In this document: in pieces, positions 17,580-28,544 of the stretch
Layout: every line of letters starts with the position of its first letter
How positions within the stretch are numbered: the stretch's first letter is position 1
DNA from: Pycnococcus provasolii
Lineage: Eukaryota > Chlorophyta > Pseudoscourfieldiophyceae > Pseudoscourfieldiales > Pycnococcaceae
NCBI GenBank assembly: GCA_938743325.2
Contig: OW568863.1
Coordinates: forward strand, 124,001 to 188,000
DNA length: 64,000 bases
Direction of reading: 5' to 3'
Made by a program: the position numbers and the translations under genes
Notes under the pieces: generated by a model
Told to the model about the DNA's origin: nothing
What the model saw: only the letters and a program-made list of their open reading frames with translations
Database searches by the model: none

Positions 17580-20387
17580 TCAAGACGCTAACAGTGCTGG
17601 AGGGCTCATTGTGCCGATACTCTCATTCATCGTCGATCCGTCACCCGGCACGGAAATAAGGGCATTCTCCAGCGCGAGCCGCAGCTTTACCACAACCTCC
17701 TCCGCACGCACGCGCATCGCTCGTTCCTTCTGTAGTTCAGCCGCAAGCGATGCGGCATCTGCACCGCGATCACCGAGGCTCTCCTTCCATCGGCGAAGCT
17801 CGGCATTCTCCGTCCTCAGGCGCGCGGTATCAGCCAGCGCGGCGGACAGCGCCTTTCGCGATTGTGCATCCACCCGGCTGCTGGCGCCTCCACCGCTGCC
17901 ACCACCAGATGCTGGCGCTGATCCCGCCGATGCCTCGGCGGCGGCGGCGAGACGATTTAGCTCCATCGTCGCGCGGGCCGCGGCATCCCGCTGTCGCATC
18001 GCCTCAGTCTCAGCCACTTCCGCGCGACGCAGTGCGGCGTCGACTTCACTCGCGCTCACACCATAGTTCTTGGCTGCTGACGACAGCTCGTGCACGCGCA
18101 AAGCAAGTTCGTCTGCGCGCGCCGCCGCCGCCGCGGCTGCTGACCGCGCATCCTCAAGCTCGTCCGTGCGTCGAGCGAGCGCATCCTCAGCCGCGTCCGC
18201 ACGCTGCATGGCAAGCATCTTGCCTCGCTCAGCCTTGTCGAGTGCTCGCCACAGGCTCCCGGCACCGCTCTCGTCGTGCCCTCGCCCCCCCTGGCGCACA
18301 TTTCCGTGACTCGCACCATCGGGTGATACCCTCGTCGCCTCGTCGCTACGAGGCGGCGACGAGGTGGAAGATGGCACTCGCTTTTCTTGGCGAGGCGGCG
18401 AGCCGGAGGATGCCGAAGATTGCCGCGCTCGAGCGAATGAGAGAGCCAGCGAGCTGCGCGCCGGGCTTATGGTCCGCAGAAGACTTCGCTGATTGCGGCG
18501 ATTCTGATCGGATGGAGGGGAGCTGTGGTGATGATGGTGCTGCTGCCGTGCCGCAAGGTCATCAAACGTTTTGGATGGCGATCCGGTGGATGCGGGCGGG
18601 CACCACGGCGGCCGCTTCTTGCCCTCGCTGCTCGGACTTCCTTGGATCGGCTTGTTGTACAGTGGATTTTTCTGCATATCCGGTAGACTGTCTCGCGGCG
18701 GCGAAGACGAGTGTTTCGATTTGGATTTCTTGTGCTCCATCTCGACGACGGCACCGTCCTCTGCTCGTTCGCCGCTGCCATCTTCGGCGTCGACAAAGTC
18801 GCCGTCGTCGTCGTCGTCGTCGTCGTCCTCACCGTGGCTGCCAGGAGCAGCTGATGGCGAGTCGTCTCCGTTGGACTCTGCGGATCGTTGTGGCTTGCTG
18901 ACAGAGCTGAAATGCTCATCCGCATCATCGTCGCGTGCAAGGCTCTGCGCCGCCGCCGCTGCCGGCGCCTCCAACCAAGCTCTGATCGCCGCCGGCGTCG
19001 ACGCCCCGCGAGCCTTGGACGTGGACATAAGCAGCGCCTCGCCCTCGAACGTTGGGCTCTCACCCCGCGGCGGTCCTTCTTGAATTGGCGTTGGCGTTGA
19101 GCGTAACGCCGTCTCCAATCCGTCGACAGCTACGCTGAATGCCCTCCTCGTTTCCTCGGATGTGATGATAACATCCGAAGCACTTTTCGAGCTGTGCTCC
19201 CTCGCCTGCTCGAGAATGCGCATGCGCTCATTCTCCGCGCGAAGCATCGCCATATCCGCAATATGCTGGCGTTGTGCGGAAGCGACGTTATCGTCGTCGA
19301 GCGCATATCCCGATGTCTTGTCGTCGCCCACCACGGGCGTTCCCACCGGAACGAGGTACGGCGCCTCGTCATTCGCCGGAGCTGTTTGTTTTATTTGAGT
19401 CGACGGCGAGACTTCCCGAACTTTGTCGTTCACCGTATCTTCTCCGTTAATGGGCAACTTCTCAAGAGACGCGTCTCGAACCATGCGAACAGCCTCGAGA
19501 ACATCCTCGCCAGCCTGCTGTAGTCGCGACGACGTCGCTGCACCACCAGCACGAGGTGGAAAGGTTGGGCTCTCAGCCTCGTCGTCTTCGCCGTCGTTGC
19601 CGTTGCGTTGCACCGCAAATCGCCACGTGCTGTCGCTCCCTTCCCCGTCGTCGCCATTCATCGCGTCGTCGTCGTCGTCGTCGTCGTCGTCTTCGTTCTC
19701 CGCCATCCTTTGACGTTCGTCTTCGCCACCTCCTTCCACCACCACCTCCTCCTCCTCCTCCTCCTCCTCCTCCTCCTCCTCCAGCTCCTCGACGGGCGAA
19801 CGGGCTCGATAGTCTTCGTCCTCGTCGTCCATACCGAAGGAGTCGAACGTCCTGTCGTCGTCGTCATCCATCGTGTCATCCTCCTCCCCTACGCCGCCGA
19901 TCCTGTTATCCTCGCGAGCCATTTCTGCACCCTGCTCGTCTTCGTTGTTGTAGTCATCCAACAGGTCATCCTCGTCCGCGCTTTGCCATGCACACAGCTC
20001 TTTCCATCCCCCGAAGACAGAGCTGAGCAAGAGTTGGTGTCTTCGCAGGAAGAACTCCTCGAGTCGCGCCAGCAGCACTTCTCTTCGACTCGCCCCGCTC
20101 GGCGGCGTGTTGTTGTACGACGACTGCACCGTCTGCTGGTGGTGTCTCGGCGCTCGCGGGGCTGCTGCTGCTGCTGCTGCTGCTGCAGACTCGCTGTCGT
20201 CGTTATCGGCGTGCAAGCTCGCTTCGTCGGATACGTTCGAGGCGGATGCGGAAGCCTCCGCCTCCTCGTCGACAAACTTGGGCACGCGTTCGAGCGCGAG
20301 GCGCGGCACGACGATGCCCGGCCTTAAGCTGCTGCCACTACTGAGGCCGCTGAAAGGCGTCGTTTTCTTCCTGTGAAGCTGTGACAT
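17580..20387 (-). CDS. Acidic low-complexity protein with C-terminal coiled coil, function unknown
   Basis: A 935-residue single-exon protein. The ATG at 20387 (MSQLHRKKTTPFSG) is preferred because the frame extends upstream only through CA-repeat DNA to a GTG. Residues to about 300 are dominated by Asp/Glu runs (encoded by GAC, GAG and GAA repeats), the middle is Ser/Pro-rich and basic, and about 700-910 is Ala/Glu/Arg heptad-like coiled coil (ALDKAERGKMLAMQRADAAE; ARTDELEDARS-like). No enzyme motif or membrane segment was recognised. The coiled coil suggests a structural or scaffold protein, but nothing in its neighbours helps. Homologues outside close relatives may be hard to find because of composition bias. 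Confidence 0.7.
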   Translation of the reverse strand: MSQLHRKKTTPFSGLSSGSSLRPGIVVPRLALERVPKFVDEEAEASASASNVSDEASLHADNDDSESAAAAAAAAAPRAPRHHQQTVQSSYNNTPPSGASRREVLLARLEEFFLRRHQLLLSSVFGGWKELCAWQSADEDDLLDDYNNEDEQGAEMAREDNRIGGVGEEDDTMDDDDDRTFDSFGMDDEDEDYRARSPVEELEEEEEEEEEEEEVVVEGGGEDERQRMAENEDDDDDDDDDAMNGDDGEGSDSTWRFAVQRNGNDGEDDEAESPTFPPRAGGAATSSRLQQAGEDVLEAVRMVRDASLEKLPINGEDTVNDKVREVSPSTQIKQTAPANDEAPYLVPVGTPVVGDDKTSGYALDDDNVASAQRQHIADMAMLRAENERMRILEQAREHSSKSASDVIITSEETRRAFSVAVDGLETALRSTPTPIQEGPPRGESPTFEGEALLMSTSKARGASTPAAIRAWLEAPAAAAAQSLARDDDADEHFSSVSKPQRSAESNGDDSPSAAPGSHGEDDDDDDDDGDFVDAEDGSGERAEDGAVVEMEHKKSKSKHSSSPPRDSLPDMQKNPLYNKPIQGSPSSEGKKRPPWCPPASTGSPSKTFDDLAARQQHHHHHSSPPSDQNRRNQRSLLRTISPARSSLALSFARARQSSASSGSPPRQEKRVPSSTSSPPRSDEATRVSPDGASHGNVRQGGRGHDESGAGSLWRALDKAERGKMLAMQRADAAEDALARRTDELEDARSAAAAAAARADELALRVHELSSAAKNYGVSASEVDAALRRAEVAETEAMRQRDAAARATMELNRLAAAAEASAGSAPASGGGSGGGASSRVDAQSRKALSAALADTARLRTENAELRRWKESLGDRGADAASLAAELQKERAMRVRAEEVVVKLRLALENALISVPGDGSTMNESIGTMSPPALLAS

Positions 20388-21418
20388 GAGGCTGTATCTT
20401 AAAACACACACAGTATCCGCGAAAGCAAAGAAACACACACGCACGCACGCACACACGCACACACACGTCAAATAAGTTGAAAAAAAACAAACTCCGGGTT
20501 TTGAAGAAACCTTTTTGAAGAGGCCAGTCGCGGCCGGCCGGGTCACCGGGTCACCCGGTGGGTTGGGTTATTAAAATGGGTTGAGAAGGCTAGGCTGACT
20601 CTGCCAATCATCTCTCTGACTGACTGAGTGACTGGCTCCCCCCCAAGTAATGGCACCTGTTACACGTCCCTCCTTCCAGGTTTATTTAAAGTGCAGCTCC
20701 GGTTCTGGCTATTATAGGTGGTCAGCATTTGAATTTATGTATGTGCGTCCATTACCATTAGAAAAATCAACCCTTCCCTCTTCTCAGTGGGCCTTCTCTT
20801 CTCAGTGACTCAGTCAGTCAGTGGGCCTTCTCTTCTCGGTGAGTGGCGGTTCTCTTCTCTTCATTCTACAGGATGATGATGGGCATTTCGTGGCATCACA
20901 TTCGTTTCTAGACCTTGCATGAAACCTACAGTAAGTTGCCTAAAGCCTTTATAAACTTACCGGGTAGTTGTACAGCTGAGGACCGACTGACCGAGGGAAT
21001 GGGCTTTTGCTGATGACGTTATCCCTGACCAGGTCTCGCCTAAGGTTACCATACAAAAAGAAACGAGTAACCCTAACCCTAACCCTAACCCTAACCCTAA
21101 AGGTCGAACCACGAAGCGGGAAGGAGGAACTTCGAATGGCTTTCGAAGCCGTTTGGTTTGTTTCGTTATAAGGTAAGGACTAGGTTTACTTCGGCAGCGC
21201 TCTATCGCGTGATGCCAATTCCGGTTGGTTTCCCGGTTGGTTTCTTTGCGCCTGTTTGTTGCACGGGAAAAGAAGGTGATCACCACGAAATTGCGGGAAC
21301 ACAGTCCCCTCAAAAAAAAACCCGCCGAAGCAGGCCCTTTTTTTAGAGGTGTCGTCACTCTTCGTCCCTCGCCGGATTTTAACTCCCACGGGCTGGCTGT
21401 GTCGTCCGCGCACGCACG
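20388..21418. other. Intergenic region with CA microsatellite and short direct repeats
   Basis: It holds an (ACAC/GCAC)n tract at about 20405-20470, direct repeats of CAGTGGGCCTTCTCTTCTC at about 20787-20840, and the longest intergenic telomere-like array outside the transposon region (21071-21100). No gene is supported. Confidence 0.55.
21071..21100 (+). repeat. Interstitial (CCCTAA)5 array
   Basis: Five perfect CCCTAA units lie 318 bp upstream of the Strawberry notch start. This is TTAGGG-type telomere sequence. Position fits either a promoter telo-box or a DNA-repair insertion. Confidence 0.85.
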
Positions 21419-21814
21419 ATGGACGACGACAGTCGGTGGGACCCTGCTTTCCCTGTGGTGGGTGGTACAGCAAAGTCCGCGCAGAATGTTAATGTGGATC
21501 ACGATAATGTGCGTGGACTCGCGCAGACGATGATGAACGCGAACGCAGAGTCATCGGGACAACACGCGTCCCAACACGCTGTCGCGGGGGGAATGCTTTT
21601 TCAAAGCGCACCGAGCGGATTGACGAGCTTGTCGCACCACGCTCATTCCGCGGCGGCGGCGGCGGCAGGGACGCAGTCGTACGCACCAACACAACCACCT
21701 GCGTCATTGTCACTGCCTGCAGGTCCGGTGCGAGATGCGTATGCACAGGCACAGGCAGTATACCAACAACAGACACATCAGCAGCAGCTGGAGCAGCAGT
21801 ACTTGCAGCAGCAA

Positions 21815-21846
<32 letters not shown>

Positions 21847-24800
21847 GCAACAGTACAATCAGCAGTACACTGAGAAGAAGCTTGAGCAGTACTTGCAGCA
21901 GCAGCACCAACAGAACCAATTCGCTGAGTGGCAGCAGCAAATGCAGCAGCAACAGCAAATGCAGCAGCAACAACAAATGCAGCAGGCAGCAGCGCAAATG
22001 CGGCACGCAACAGCGCAAATGCAGCAGCAGCAGCAGCAGCAGCAGCAAATGCAGCAACAGCAGCTCCAAATGCACGCGCAAGCGAGGCGCTTGGCGGAAC
22101 AAAAATTTGAGCAGGCTGAGATGTACGCTTCGTGGGATCGTGCGGCACCCACGCGCGACGAGGGGCAGGAAGTTGTCGACGACGAAGACGGGAACGACAT
22201 CGGTGGTCTGGACGGCGACGCGTTCACGGACTACAACGACGCGTCGAGCCTCGTGACAAAAGGACTTGCCCCGCACCCGTCACCCATCGCCGAGTCGACC
22301 ACAATGTCGTTCGTGCGTCCACCCGACGTCACGTCGAAGCTTGCTCTTCCGCCTGATGTGCTGCTGAAGAATCTCAGCGCGCCGCAGGTGCAGGCGCTGC
22401 TTCTCGCCTTTGACAGGCACGAGCAGCGGCTACCAACAGGCGAGCGCAGAGGCTTTTTCCTTGGCGACGGGCCTGGCGTCGGCAAGGGGCGACAAGCGGC
22501 TGCCATGGTCTTCGAGCGATTCGTACGCGGCGACAAGAAGGCTGTGTGGTTCTCCGCCGCGGCTGACCTGGCGTTCGATGCGCGTCGCGACTTCAGGGAC
22601 ATCGGGGCGCTCGACTACGTGGGCCTGCTCCTGCACGACTTTAAGCGCGACAACGTACCTGTGGCCATGCCGCTGAAAAAGCGGTATCCAAAGGGCGGCT
22701 GCCTGTTCTACACGTACTCCATGCTGACGGCGAGCAAGGGCAGCTCGGGGAAGAAGGGGAAGGCGAAAAAAGCTGTGCGCAAGAGTGGTTCAAGAGGTTC
22801 GAAGACGTTCGACTTTGGATCGGGTACGCGGCTGCAGCAGCTTGTCGACTGGCTTGGCATGGACTTTGACGGCATGCTCGTCTTCGATGAGGCGCACAAG
22901 GCGAAAAGCTGCGGCGGGGGCAAGAGCAAGACGCATGCGTCCAAAACAGCCATGGCTGTGATCGAGCTGCAGGCACGCCTGCCTCATGCACGCGTCTGCT
23001 ACGTCAGCGCGACGGGCGCCACGGAGGCTGAGAACATGGGTTACATGACGAGACTTGGCCTGTGGGGACCTGGCACGCAGTACAGAGATCGAAAGGATTT
23101 CCTGGAGATGATGCAGAAGGGCGCGTTTGGCATGACCGCCATGGAGCTCGTGGCGATGGAGCTTAAGCGGAACGGGTCACTCGTCGCGCGAACACTCTCG
23201 TACAACGGCGTGGAGTTTGTCAACCAGTTCTACCCCATTGGTGCCGACTTCAAGGCGATGTACGACGCGTCGACGGAGCTTTGGCGAGACATCATCCGGC
23301 TGTTTGAGAGATCGTTCGAGGGTAACGAGAAGAGGGCGAAGAAGCGCGCAATGTTCGGTGCAATGCAGCGCTTTTTCAAGCAGATGACGACGGCTGCGAA
23401 AGTTCCGGAGGTGCTTCGCATTGCCCAAAATTCTCTAAAGGAGGGAAAGGCTGTCGTGATTGGACTGCAGAGCACTGGTGAGGCTCGTACGGAGGCATTC
23501 GCCGAGAGCGCCAAGCGTGCCAGATTATCGCAGAGGTCGGCCGCCGCCGGCACCGCCGCCGGCAAAAAGCGAGGTCGCTCTTGCATCGACGACGACGACG
23601 ACGGCGGCGACGTTGACTACGACGCCGCCGCTGATGACAACGACGAGAAGAGCTACGAGGAGGAGGAGGAGGACGACGACGACGCATTCGACGCATTCGT
23701 GCAGCCAGCCTCCCTGATTGCGCAGAATCTCATCGAGAAGCAGTTCGAGATTGACGAAAAGCATCCTCCCGACCCGGGTAGCGATGTGGATCGAATTCTT
23801 AGGCGTGCCGCGAGCCTCGTTCTTCCCGACAACCCGCTGGACGAAATCATCGACACTCTCGGCGGACCTTCGATGGTTGCTGAGATGACTGGACGCAAGC
23901 GCCGCATGATTCGAAAGGATGATAAGATCGTCTACGTGCGTCGTGACGAGGAGTCGACGCTCGACATGGTGAACATTCTCGAGCGAGACGCTTTCCAGAG
24001 TGGGCGCAAGCTTGTGGCGATCATCAGCGACGCCGCGAGCGCGGGTATCAGCCTGCAGAGCGACATGAGCTGCAAGAATCAGCGCAAGCGCGTTCACATC
24101 ACGCTCGAGCTCGCGTGGTCCGCAGACAAGACTGTGCAGCAGCTCGGCCGATCGCATCGCAGCAATCAGCTCGTCCCTCCAATCTTTTACCTGGTGAACA
24201 CGTCCATCGCCGGGGAGAATCGCTTCTCTAGTGCGGTTGCTAAGCGCCTGCAGCAGCTCGGTGCGCTAACGCGCGGCGATCGCCGAGCGGCGAATGCGGG
24301 AGGCATCGAGGCACTGGGGGCGGGCAACGTCGAGACGAGGTATGGAACGAAGGCGCTAGACCTGATGTACAAGGTCATCCTTCGCAAGGCGGTGATGCCA
24401 GCTAGCGTGCTGCCGCAGTGGCTTGCGGAGGAGCTCGATGAAACCAGCTTGACTGCGATGTACAGCCAGCGCGAGGAGGAGAAGGCTAAGATTTTGAAGG
24501 GATTCTTCCAAGAGGCGTCGCGTGCCCTGCAGCAAGTTGAAATCTTTCAGCGTTCCGCCGACAGCGGCAGCCTTGGCTTGCGTGGCGGCAAGGCGGCGGG
24601 CGGGCAGCAAGATATCCTTGGCGCCGGCGCCGGTGCTGGAAGTGTGCTTGGTGGTCTTGGTGGCTACACCGCTCACAACGTCGGAGTGGACAACACGGAC
24701 ATGTCCAACGTGATGGCACAAACGAACGTGAAGACGTTCCTGAATCGACTGCTGGCTCTTCCCGTCTCCATGCAGGAGAAGCTCTTCGGCCTATTTTCTA

Positions 24801-26248
24801 GTCTGCTGATGCACATCATATCGGATGCAAAGCGAAAGCAGGAGTACTTCGAGGGGAAAATTCCGACCGTTTACGCGGAGACGATGACGTTGAAGACCGA
24901 GCGAAATCTCACCCTTCCGAACCAGCCGAGCTCGCTCAAGCTTTCGCTCACGCACTTCGAGGCTGACTGCGGCTTCCCCTTTGAGAAGGCGCTAGCGATG
25001 CTCGAGGAGGAGCGCAAGTTGGATCCGGAAACGGAGAGCGGTTTCTACGAGCAGAAGGTGCTCCCTCGCGTGAACAACGGCCACAAGTGGATCTTGCTCG
25101 CTTTGGAGTCCCGCCCAACCGGCGCGCGCAAGCATGGCAGGAACGGAAACCGCATCCCATGTCACCACTTCAAGATCATCCGCCCCACGATGGGTGTTGC
25201 GCGCGTGATGAAGAGCCGCTACGACCTGTGCGACATCTATCGCAAGATTGACGATGTTGAGTACATGCATAACATGTGGGCGACGCAGTACAAGCAGGAC
25301 ATTTGTCCCATGGGTAAACTTCGCAAGAAGAATATCGTGCTCTTGACGGGCAATCTCACGCCGATTCTTCCCACGATTGTCTCCGCGATGCAGACCTTCA
25401 CGAATGCGGCGCCGGCAGTGGTGCGCATGGAGGATTCTCATAAGCCGGATTCGTACAGGATTGGTATTCAGCTTCAGATATACGGTTCATCGGATAAGGC
25501 GAGGCAAAATGCGATTGTCGTGCTGAAGTACATGATCAGGCAACTGCAGGTTATGCCTCCGCTGGTCCCTGAGGACGACGAGGATGGTGCCGACGTATAC
25601 ATGAATCTTGGCGGTGTCTTGGTGAAGAAAGAGAAGGGCGTTGCCGATGCCTCTGCTGGCACCAGCGCGGCGAGGCCGGTCGTGCTCGACGACGACGACG
25701 ACGAAGAGGACGACATCGTGGAGGATCTCGTGCATGGCAGGGAAGTTAAGCAGGAGCTGATGCCAGAGGAGGAGGAGGGGGATTTGGAGGATGAGTCAGA
25801 GTACTCGATTCTCAAGAAGTCCGGTTTATGGGACAGCGAGATTCCCCTGCCTCCACTCAAGCCAAAGGCGATCAGGCGTCGACAGAAGCTTGCCGCCAAG
25901 CTTGCCGCCGGTCATGTTGTGGGGAGCGACGACGACGACGACGACGACGACGATGACAGCGACGACGACGACGACGTTGTCCCCGTGCTCAAGCGCGAGG
26001 TGCGGCCCGCGCCGCCGCGCTCCGGGAGGGGTGCGGGCGGGCATTCACTGACGCCCCGGGCCGAGCCGCGCTCGCGGACGCAGCGCGCGGCGGCGGCGAA
26101 GGTGGTGTTCAAGATGGAGGAGGAGGAGGACGACGACGACGACGACGACGACGGTGGTGGCGACGACGACATCGACATCGACGATGACGATGACGACTTT
26201 GATCCGACGAGGTCGACGAGATTCACGCAGAGGCGTGGGCGACACTGA
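21419..26248 (+). CDS. SBNO: Strawberry notch-type DExH helicase-like transcription regulator
   Basis: A 1609-residue single-exon protein. SBNO proteins are nuclear helicase-like co-regulators. The N-terminus (about 60-240) is poly-Gln/Met/Ala, encoded by CAG/CAA repeats. The AAA_34 domain contains GDGPGVGKGRQAA (Walker A-like, about 349-361) and VFDEAHKAK (DEAH, about 490). The second half has the family-defining RVHITLELAWSADKTVQQLG-RSHRSNQ block preceded by SDAASAGISLQSD (Helicase_C_4). Acidic linkers interrupt it at about 720-760, and the C-terminus is Asp/Glu-rich, ending in basic FTQRRGRH. The start ATG is the first in frame and follows a pyrimidine-rich leader. Length matches animal and plant SBNO. 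The polyQ tract is likely length-variable. Confidence 0.95.
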
Positions 26249-26442
26249 GGCGAAGGCTGCCATCGAGGCGGCGCCTAGCGCCGTGGCACCTCTTCCAGCG
26301 GCGCCGTCGCGCTTTGTTGCGCGGCTCGACTGGAGCCGCCCAGGCGCGCCTTACTGACGATGACAGTGATGCAGACGACTGATTGAACTGAGGTGGACGA
26401 GATTGATTCACGCAGAACTATGTGTAGTGTATTAGTTGCATT

Positions 26443-26447
26443 TGTAA
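26443..26447 (+). terminator. UGUAA poly(A) signal
   Basis: TGTAA, the canonical chlorophyte poly(A) signal, lies 195 bp after the SBNO stop and is followed by an AT-rich stretch. Confidence 0.45.
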
Positions 26448-26493
26448 TAAGACGAGATTTTCCACATTCACAACAAAGAAAAATAACGAGGAG

Positions 26494-26510
26494 TTAGGGT
26501 TAGGGTTAGG
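26494..26510 (+). promoter_or_regulatory. TTAGGG telo-box repeats
   Basis: Nearly three TTAGGG units sit 49 bp upstream of the methyltransferase ATG, possibly within its 5' UTR or promoter. Role inferred. Confidence 0.4.
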
Positions 26511-26558
26511 CCCTGGGTCGCTGTCACTGTCAGTCGCAATTTCGTTGATAGGCTAAGA

Positions 26559-27431
26559 ATGCCGACGGTGCGTTCGTTGCGGCCGGCCTTGGCACGTGCT
26601 CCTGCAGTCTGCTGTGGCAGCCACTCGCACGAAAGACGTCCACCTCTGGTCACGGTCAAGCGTCCTTCCGGCGACGAAAGTTGCGTTTGCAGTCGCCGCT
26701 CATGGCTCGCGCTTGGAGGGGGAATCAGTTGCATGTGTTGCACGTCAGCGGCACACGCGTACTCGCTCAACGCCGACGCTCAGCGTTCGTTTGCCGTCGG
26801 CATGGACGAGGGCATGCGTGAGTATGAAGACGGCGTCAGGCGGCGCAAGCTTCAGTGGTTAAGCCAAGGCCTTGGTGATTTCAGCCGTGGACTTCGCATA
26901 TGTGAGCTTGGCGTTGGAACGTTTCCGAACGCAAGCTTGTATTCTGAGCTGAACATGCGCAACGTTCAGGTTGTGGGCGTAGACCCCAACCCGTTCATGC
27001 TGGAACGTGCTCGCGATTACGCGGCGAGAGCGGATGTTGACTTTGTTGGTGTCCAAGGTGATGATACGTGCCTCGAGGAACTGACGACCACTTCTGAGGG
27101 GAAGTTTGACGCAGTCGTGTGCAGCCTTGTCCTGTGCAGTGTGAACGACGTGAGTGCCACACTTGGGCGCATATCAAAGTCCGTGAAGCCCGGTGGAAGA
27201 TTTCTGTTTTGGGAGCACGTAAGAGGCACTGGACTGCAAGGAATCGTGCAAGATTCCCTCAGCCCTTTGCAGCAGGTGGTTGCTGATGGATGTCATCTCA
27301 ACCGTCAAACGCTTAAAACTTTGCAGTCGTGCAAAACCTTTTCCGTAGACAGTGCGGAGACGTTTCTGGTGGATGGCGCGAGTCTCATTGCACCACACAT
27401 TTCCGGCTTTGCGACAGTGATTGAAGCGTAA
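26559..27431 (+). CDS. SAM-dependent methyltransferase (METTL7-like), probable thylakoid lumen
   Basis: A 290-residue protein. The class I methyltransferase core starts near residue 110: ICELGVGTFPN (motif I), VVGVDPNPFMLERAR (motif II acidic residue), FDAVVCSLVLCSVND (motif IV) and KPGGRFLFWEHV (post-motif). The last, with the short C-terminal sequence, resembles METTL7/TMT1 and plant UbiE-like proteins. The N-terminus looks bipartite: a basic, Ser/Ala-rich first 45 residues, then SRRSWLALGGGISCMCC-SAAHA, a twin-Arg plus hydrophobic stretch ending in AHA. This fits Tat-type import into the thylakoid lumen. TGTAA at 27436 follows the stop closely. Substrate is unknown; lumen location is inference from the signal. 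Confidence 0.82.
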   Translation: MPTVRSLRPALARAPAVCCGSHSHERRPPLVTVKRPSGDESCVCSRRSWLALGGGISCMCCTSAAHAYSLNADAQRSFAVGMDEGMREYEDGVRRRKLQWLSQGLGDFSRGLRICELGVGTFPNASLYSELNMRNVQVVGVDPNPFMLERARDYAARADVDFVGVQGDDTCLEELTTTSEGKFDAVVCSLVLCSVNDVSATLGRISKSVKPGGRFLFWEHVRGTGLQGIVQDSLSPLQQVVADGCHLNRQTLKTLQSCKTFSVDSAETFLVDGASLIAPHISGFATVIEA

Positions 27432-27435
27432 TCTT

Positions 27436-27440
27436 TGTAA
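27436..27440 (+). terminator. UGUAA poly(A) signal
   Basis: TGTAA lies 5 bp after the methyltransferase stop, followed by an A run. It is in the 44-bp gap before the convergent gene's end. Confidence 0.5.
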
Positions 27441-27475
27441 AAAAAGAATGTTAATAAGGTTACACACGCACGCAC

Positions 27476-28210
27476 TTAGAGAGCGAGAGCCGCTTGCACG
27501 TCCAATTCTACGTCAACGATGTTTGCGTTCATGAACCTCCACTTTTCATTCGTCAGCCAAGATGTGTCAGCATTTGGTGACGGCGTGAGTAGAGTTCCTC
27601 CAAATGCGAAGAGCATTTGTTCGAGGAGAACGCCGTGACTGAAGACCCAGGCAGCTTTTGTCTCGGTCGACATCGCGCGCCTCGCAACTGAGCGTAAGAA
27701 TGTTCTGGCTCTTGCCTGAACGCTCTCCAAAGTTTCTCGCTTCGTCGGGTTCCACGCCGTGTCCGTATCGTCGTCGGGTATGTTCGTTGCGTCGACGTCG
27801 ACAGCGTGTTCGTTCCACAGCTGTTCAATTTCGCGTCGCGGCCGTCTGCGGTCGCACGGGTGCAAGCCTGTGACTTCTCTCAGCGACTCGTCGAGAATGA
27901 CCTTACGTTGTTCCTCAGAATTTGTTTCTCCTCCTCCTCCTCCTCCTGCTCCTCCTGCTCCAGTTATCGCCAGGAGGCACGTCTGAATAGCACGAGTTAG
28001 CGGCGAGCAGAATATGAGGGAGGAGGAGTTATGATGAGCCACAAAGGATGGGAAGAGCGCGACGGCCTGGTCTGAGCCTCGCGAGGTGAGCGCGCAGTCG
28101 AAGAAGGCTTCGGACAGGTACACGTTCTGCATCGTCTCCTCGCGCGTCTCGAACCGACCAGCGGCGGAGTTGTGCTGCGCGACGCCGTGGCGCACGAGAA
28201 GCAGGCGCAT
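27476..28210 (-). CDS. Histidine phosphatase (phosphoglycerate mutase-like) family protein
   Basis: A 244-residue protein beginning MRLLLVRHGVAQHN, with the catalytic RHG at residues 7-9. It continues with a SPLTRAIQTCLLA segment and a VFSHGVLLEQML block holding the second conserved His. The ATG at 28210 directly precedes the RHG motif as usual in this superfamily; upstream the frame runs through GGTTTGGGGG repeats and is unlikely to be coding. Sequence between (RETLESVQARARTF, LHPCDRRRPRREIE) resembles the plant and yeast PGM-like broad-specificity phosphatases rather than glycolytic PGAM. Gly-rich GGAGGGGGGE after the SPLTRA motif is a local low-complexity insert. Substrate unknown; no targeting peptide seen. 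Confidence 0.85.
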   Translation of the reverse strand: MRLLLVRHGVAQHNSAAGRFETREETMQNVYLSEAFFDCALTSRGSDQAVALFPSFVAHHNSSSLIFCSPLTRAIQTCLLAITGAGGAGGGGGGETNSEEQRKVILDESLREVTGLHPCDRRRPRREIEQLWNEHAVDVDATNIPDDDTDTAWNPTKRETLESVQARARTFLRSVARRAMSTETKAAWVFSHGVLLEQMLFAFGGTLLTPSPNADTSWLTNEKWRFMNANIVDVELDVQAALAL

Positions 28211-28544
28211 GTTGGAAAAGAGACGAAAATGAGCAAGTGATGAAACCAAACCCCCAAACCAAACCCCCAAACCGAACCAAACCCCCAAACCAAACCAAAC
28301 CCCCAAACCAAACCCCCTAATTAACGTTTTCTTATCGAAACGAATCCCTGATCCCTGCCCTTTGATTGGGAGGGGGACCAGGAGGGACCCGGGAGGGGGA
28401 GGGACCCGGGAGGTCACGTGGGGAGGGGGATACCTCTTCCGCACCAAGAACGGCAAATAGGGAAATACTGTAGCCCCTGGGAATATCCTGCTTCGCCCCT
28501 CCCTCCTTTCTCTGGTCCGAATCATTCTCATTCTCGTGATAGAT
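28211..28544. other. Bidirectional promoter region with AAACCCCC minisatellite
   Basis: A 334-bp spacer between divergent start codons. The part next to the minus-strand gene is an array of CCAAACCCCCAAACC-like units (28243-28320). The rest is GGGAGGGG-rich. Confidence 0.6.
28243..28320. repeat. (CCAAACCCCCAA)n minisatellite
   Basis: About six degenerate units of ACCAAACCCCCAA, strongly strand-asymmetric (C-rich/A-rich on plus, G/T on minus). It begins 33 bp upstream of the phosphatase ATG. G-rich minus strand runs of five G could form quadruplex. Confidence 0.85.

Larger units (their letters stand above)
26249..26558. other. Short intergenic region with poly(A) signal and telo-box
   Basis: It contains TGTAA at 26443-26447 (likely poly(A) signal of the upstream gene) and TTAGGG repeats at 26494-26510, only 49 bp before the next ATG. 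Confidence 0.5.
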
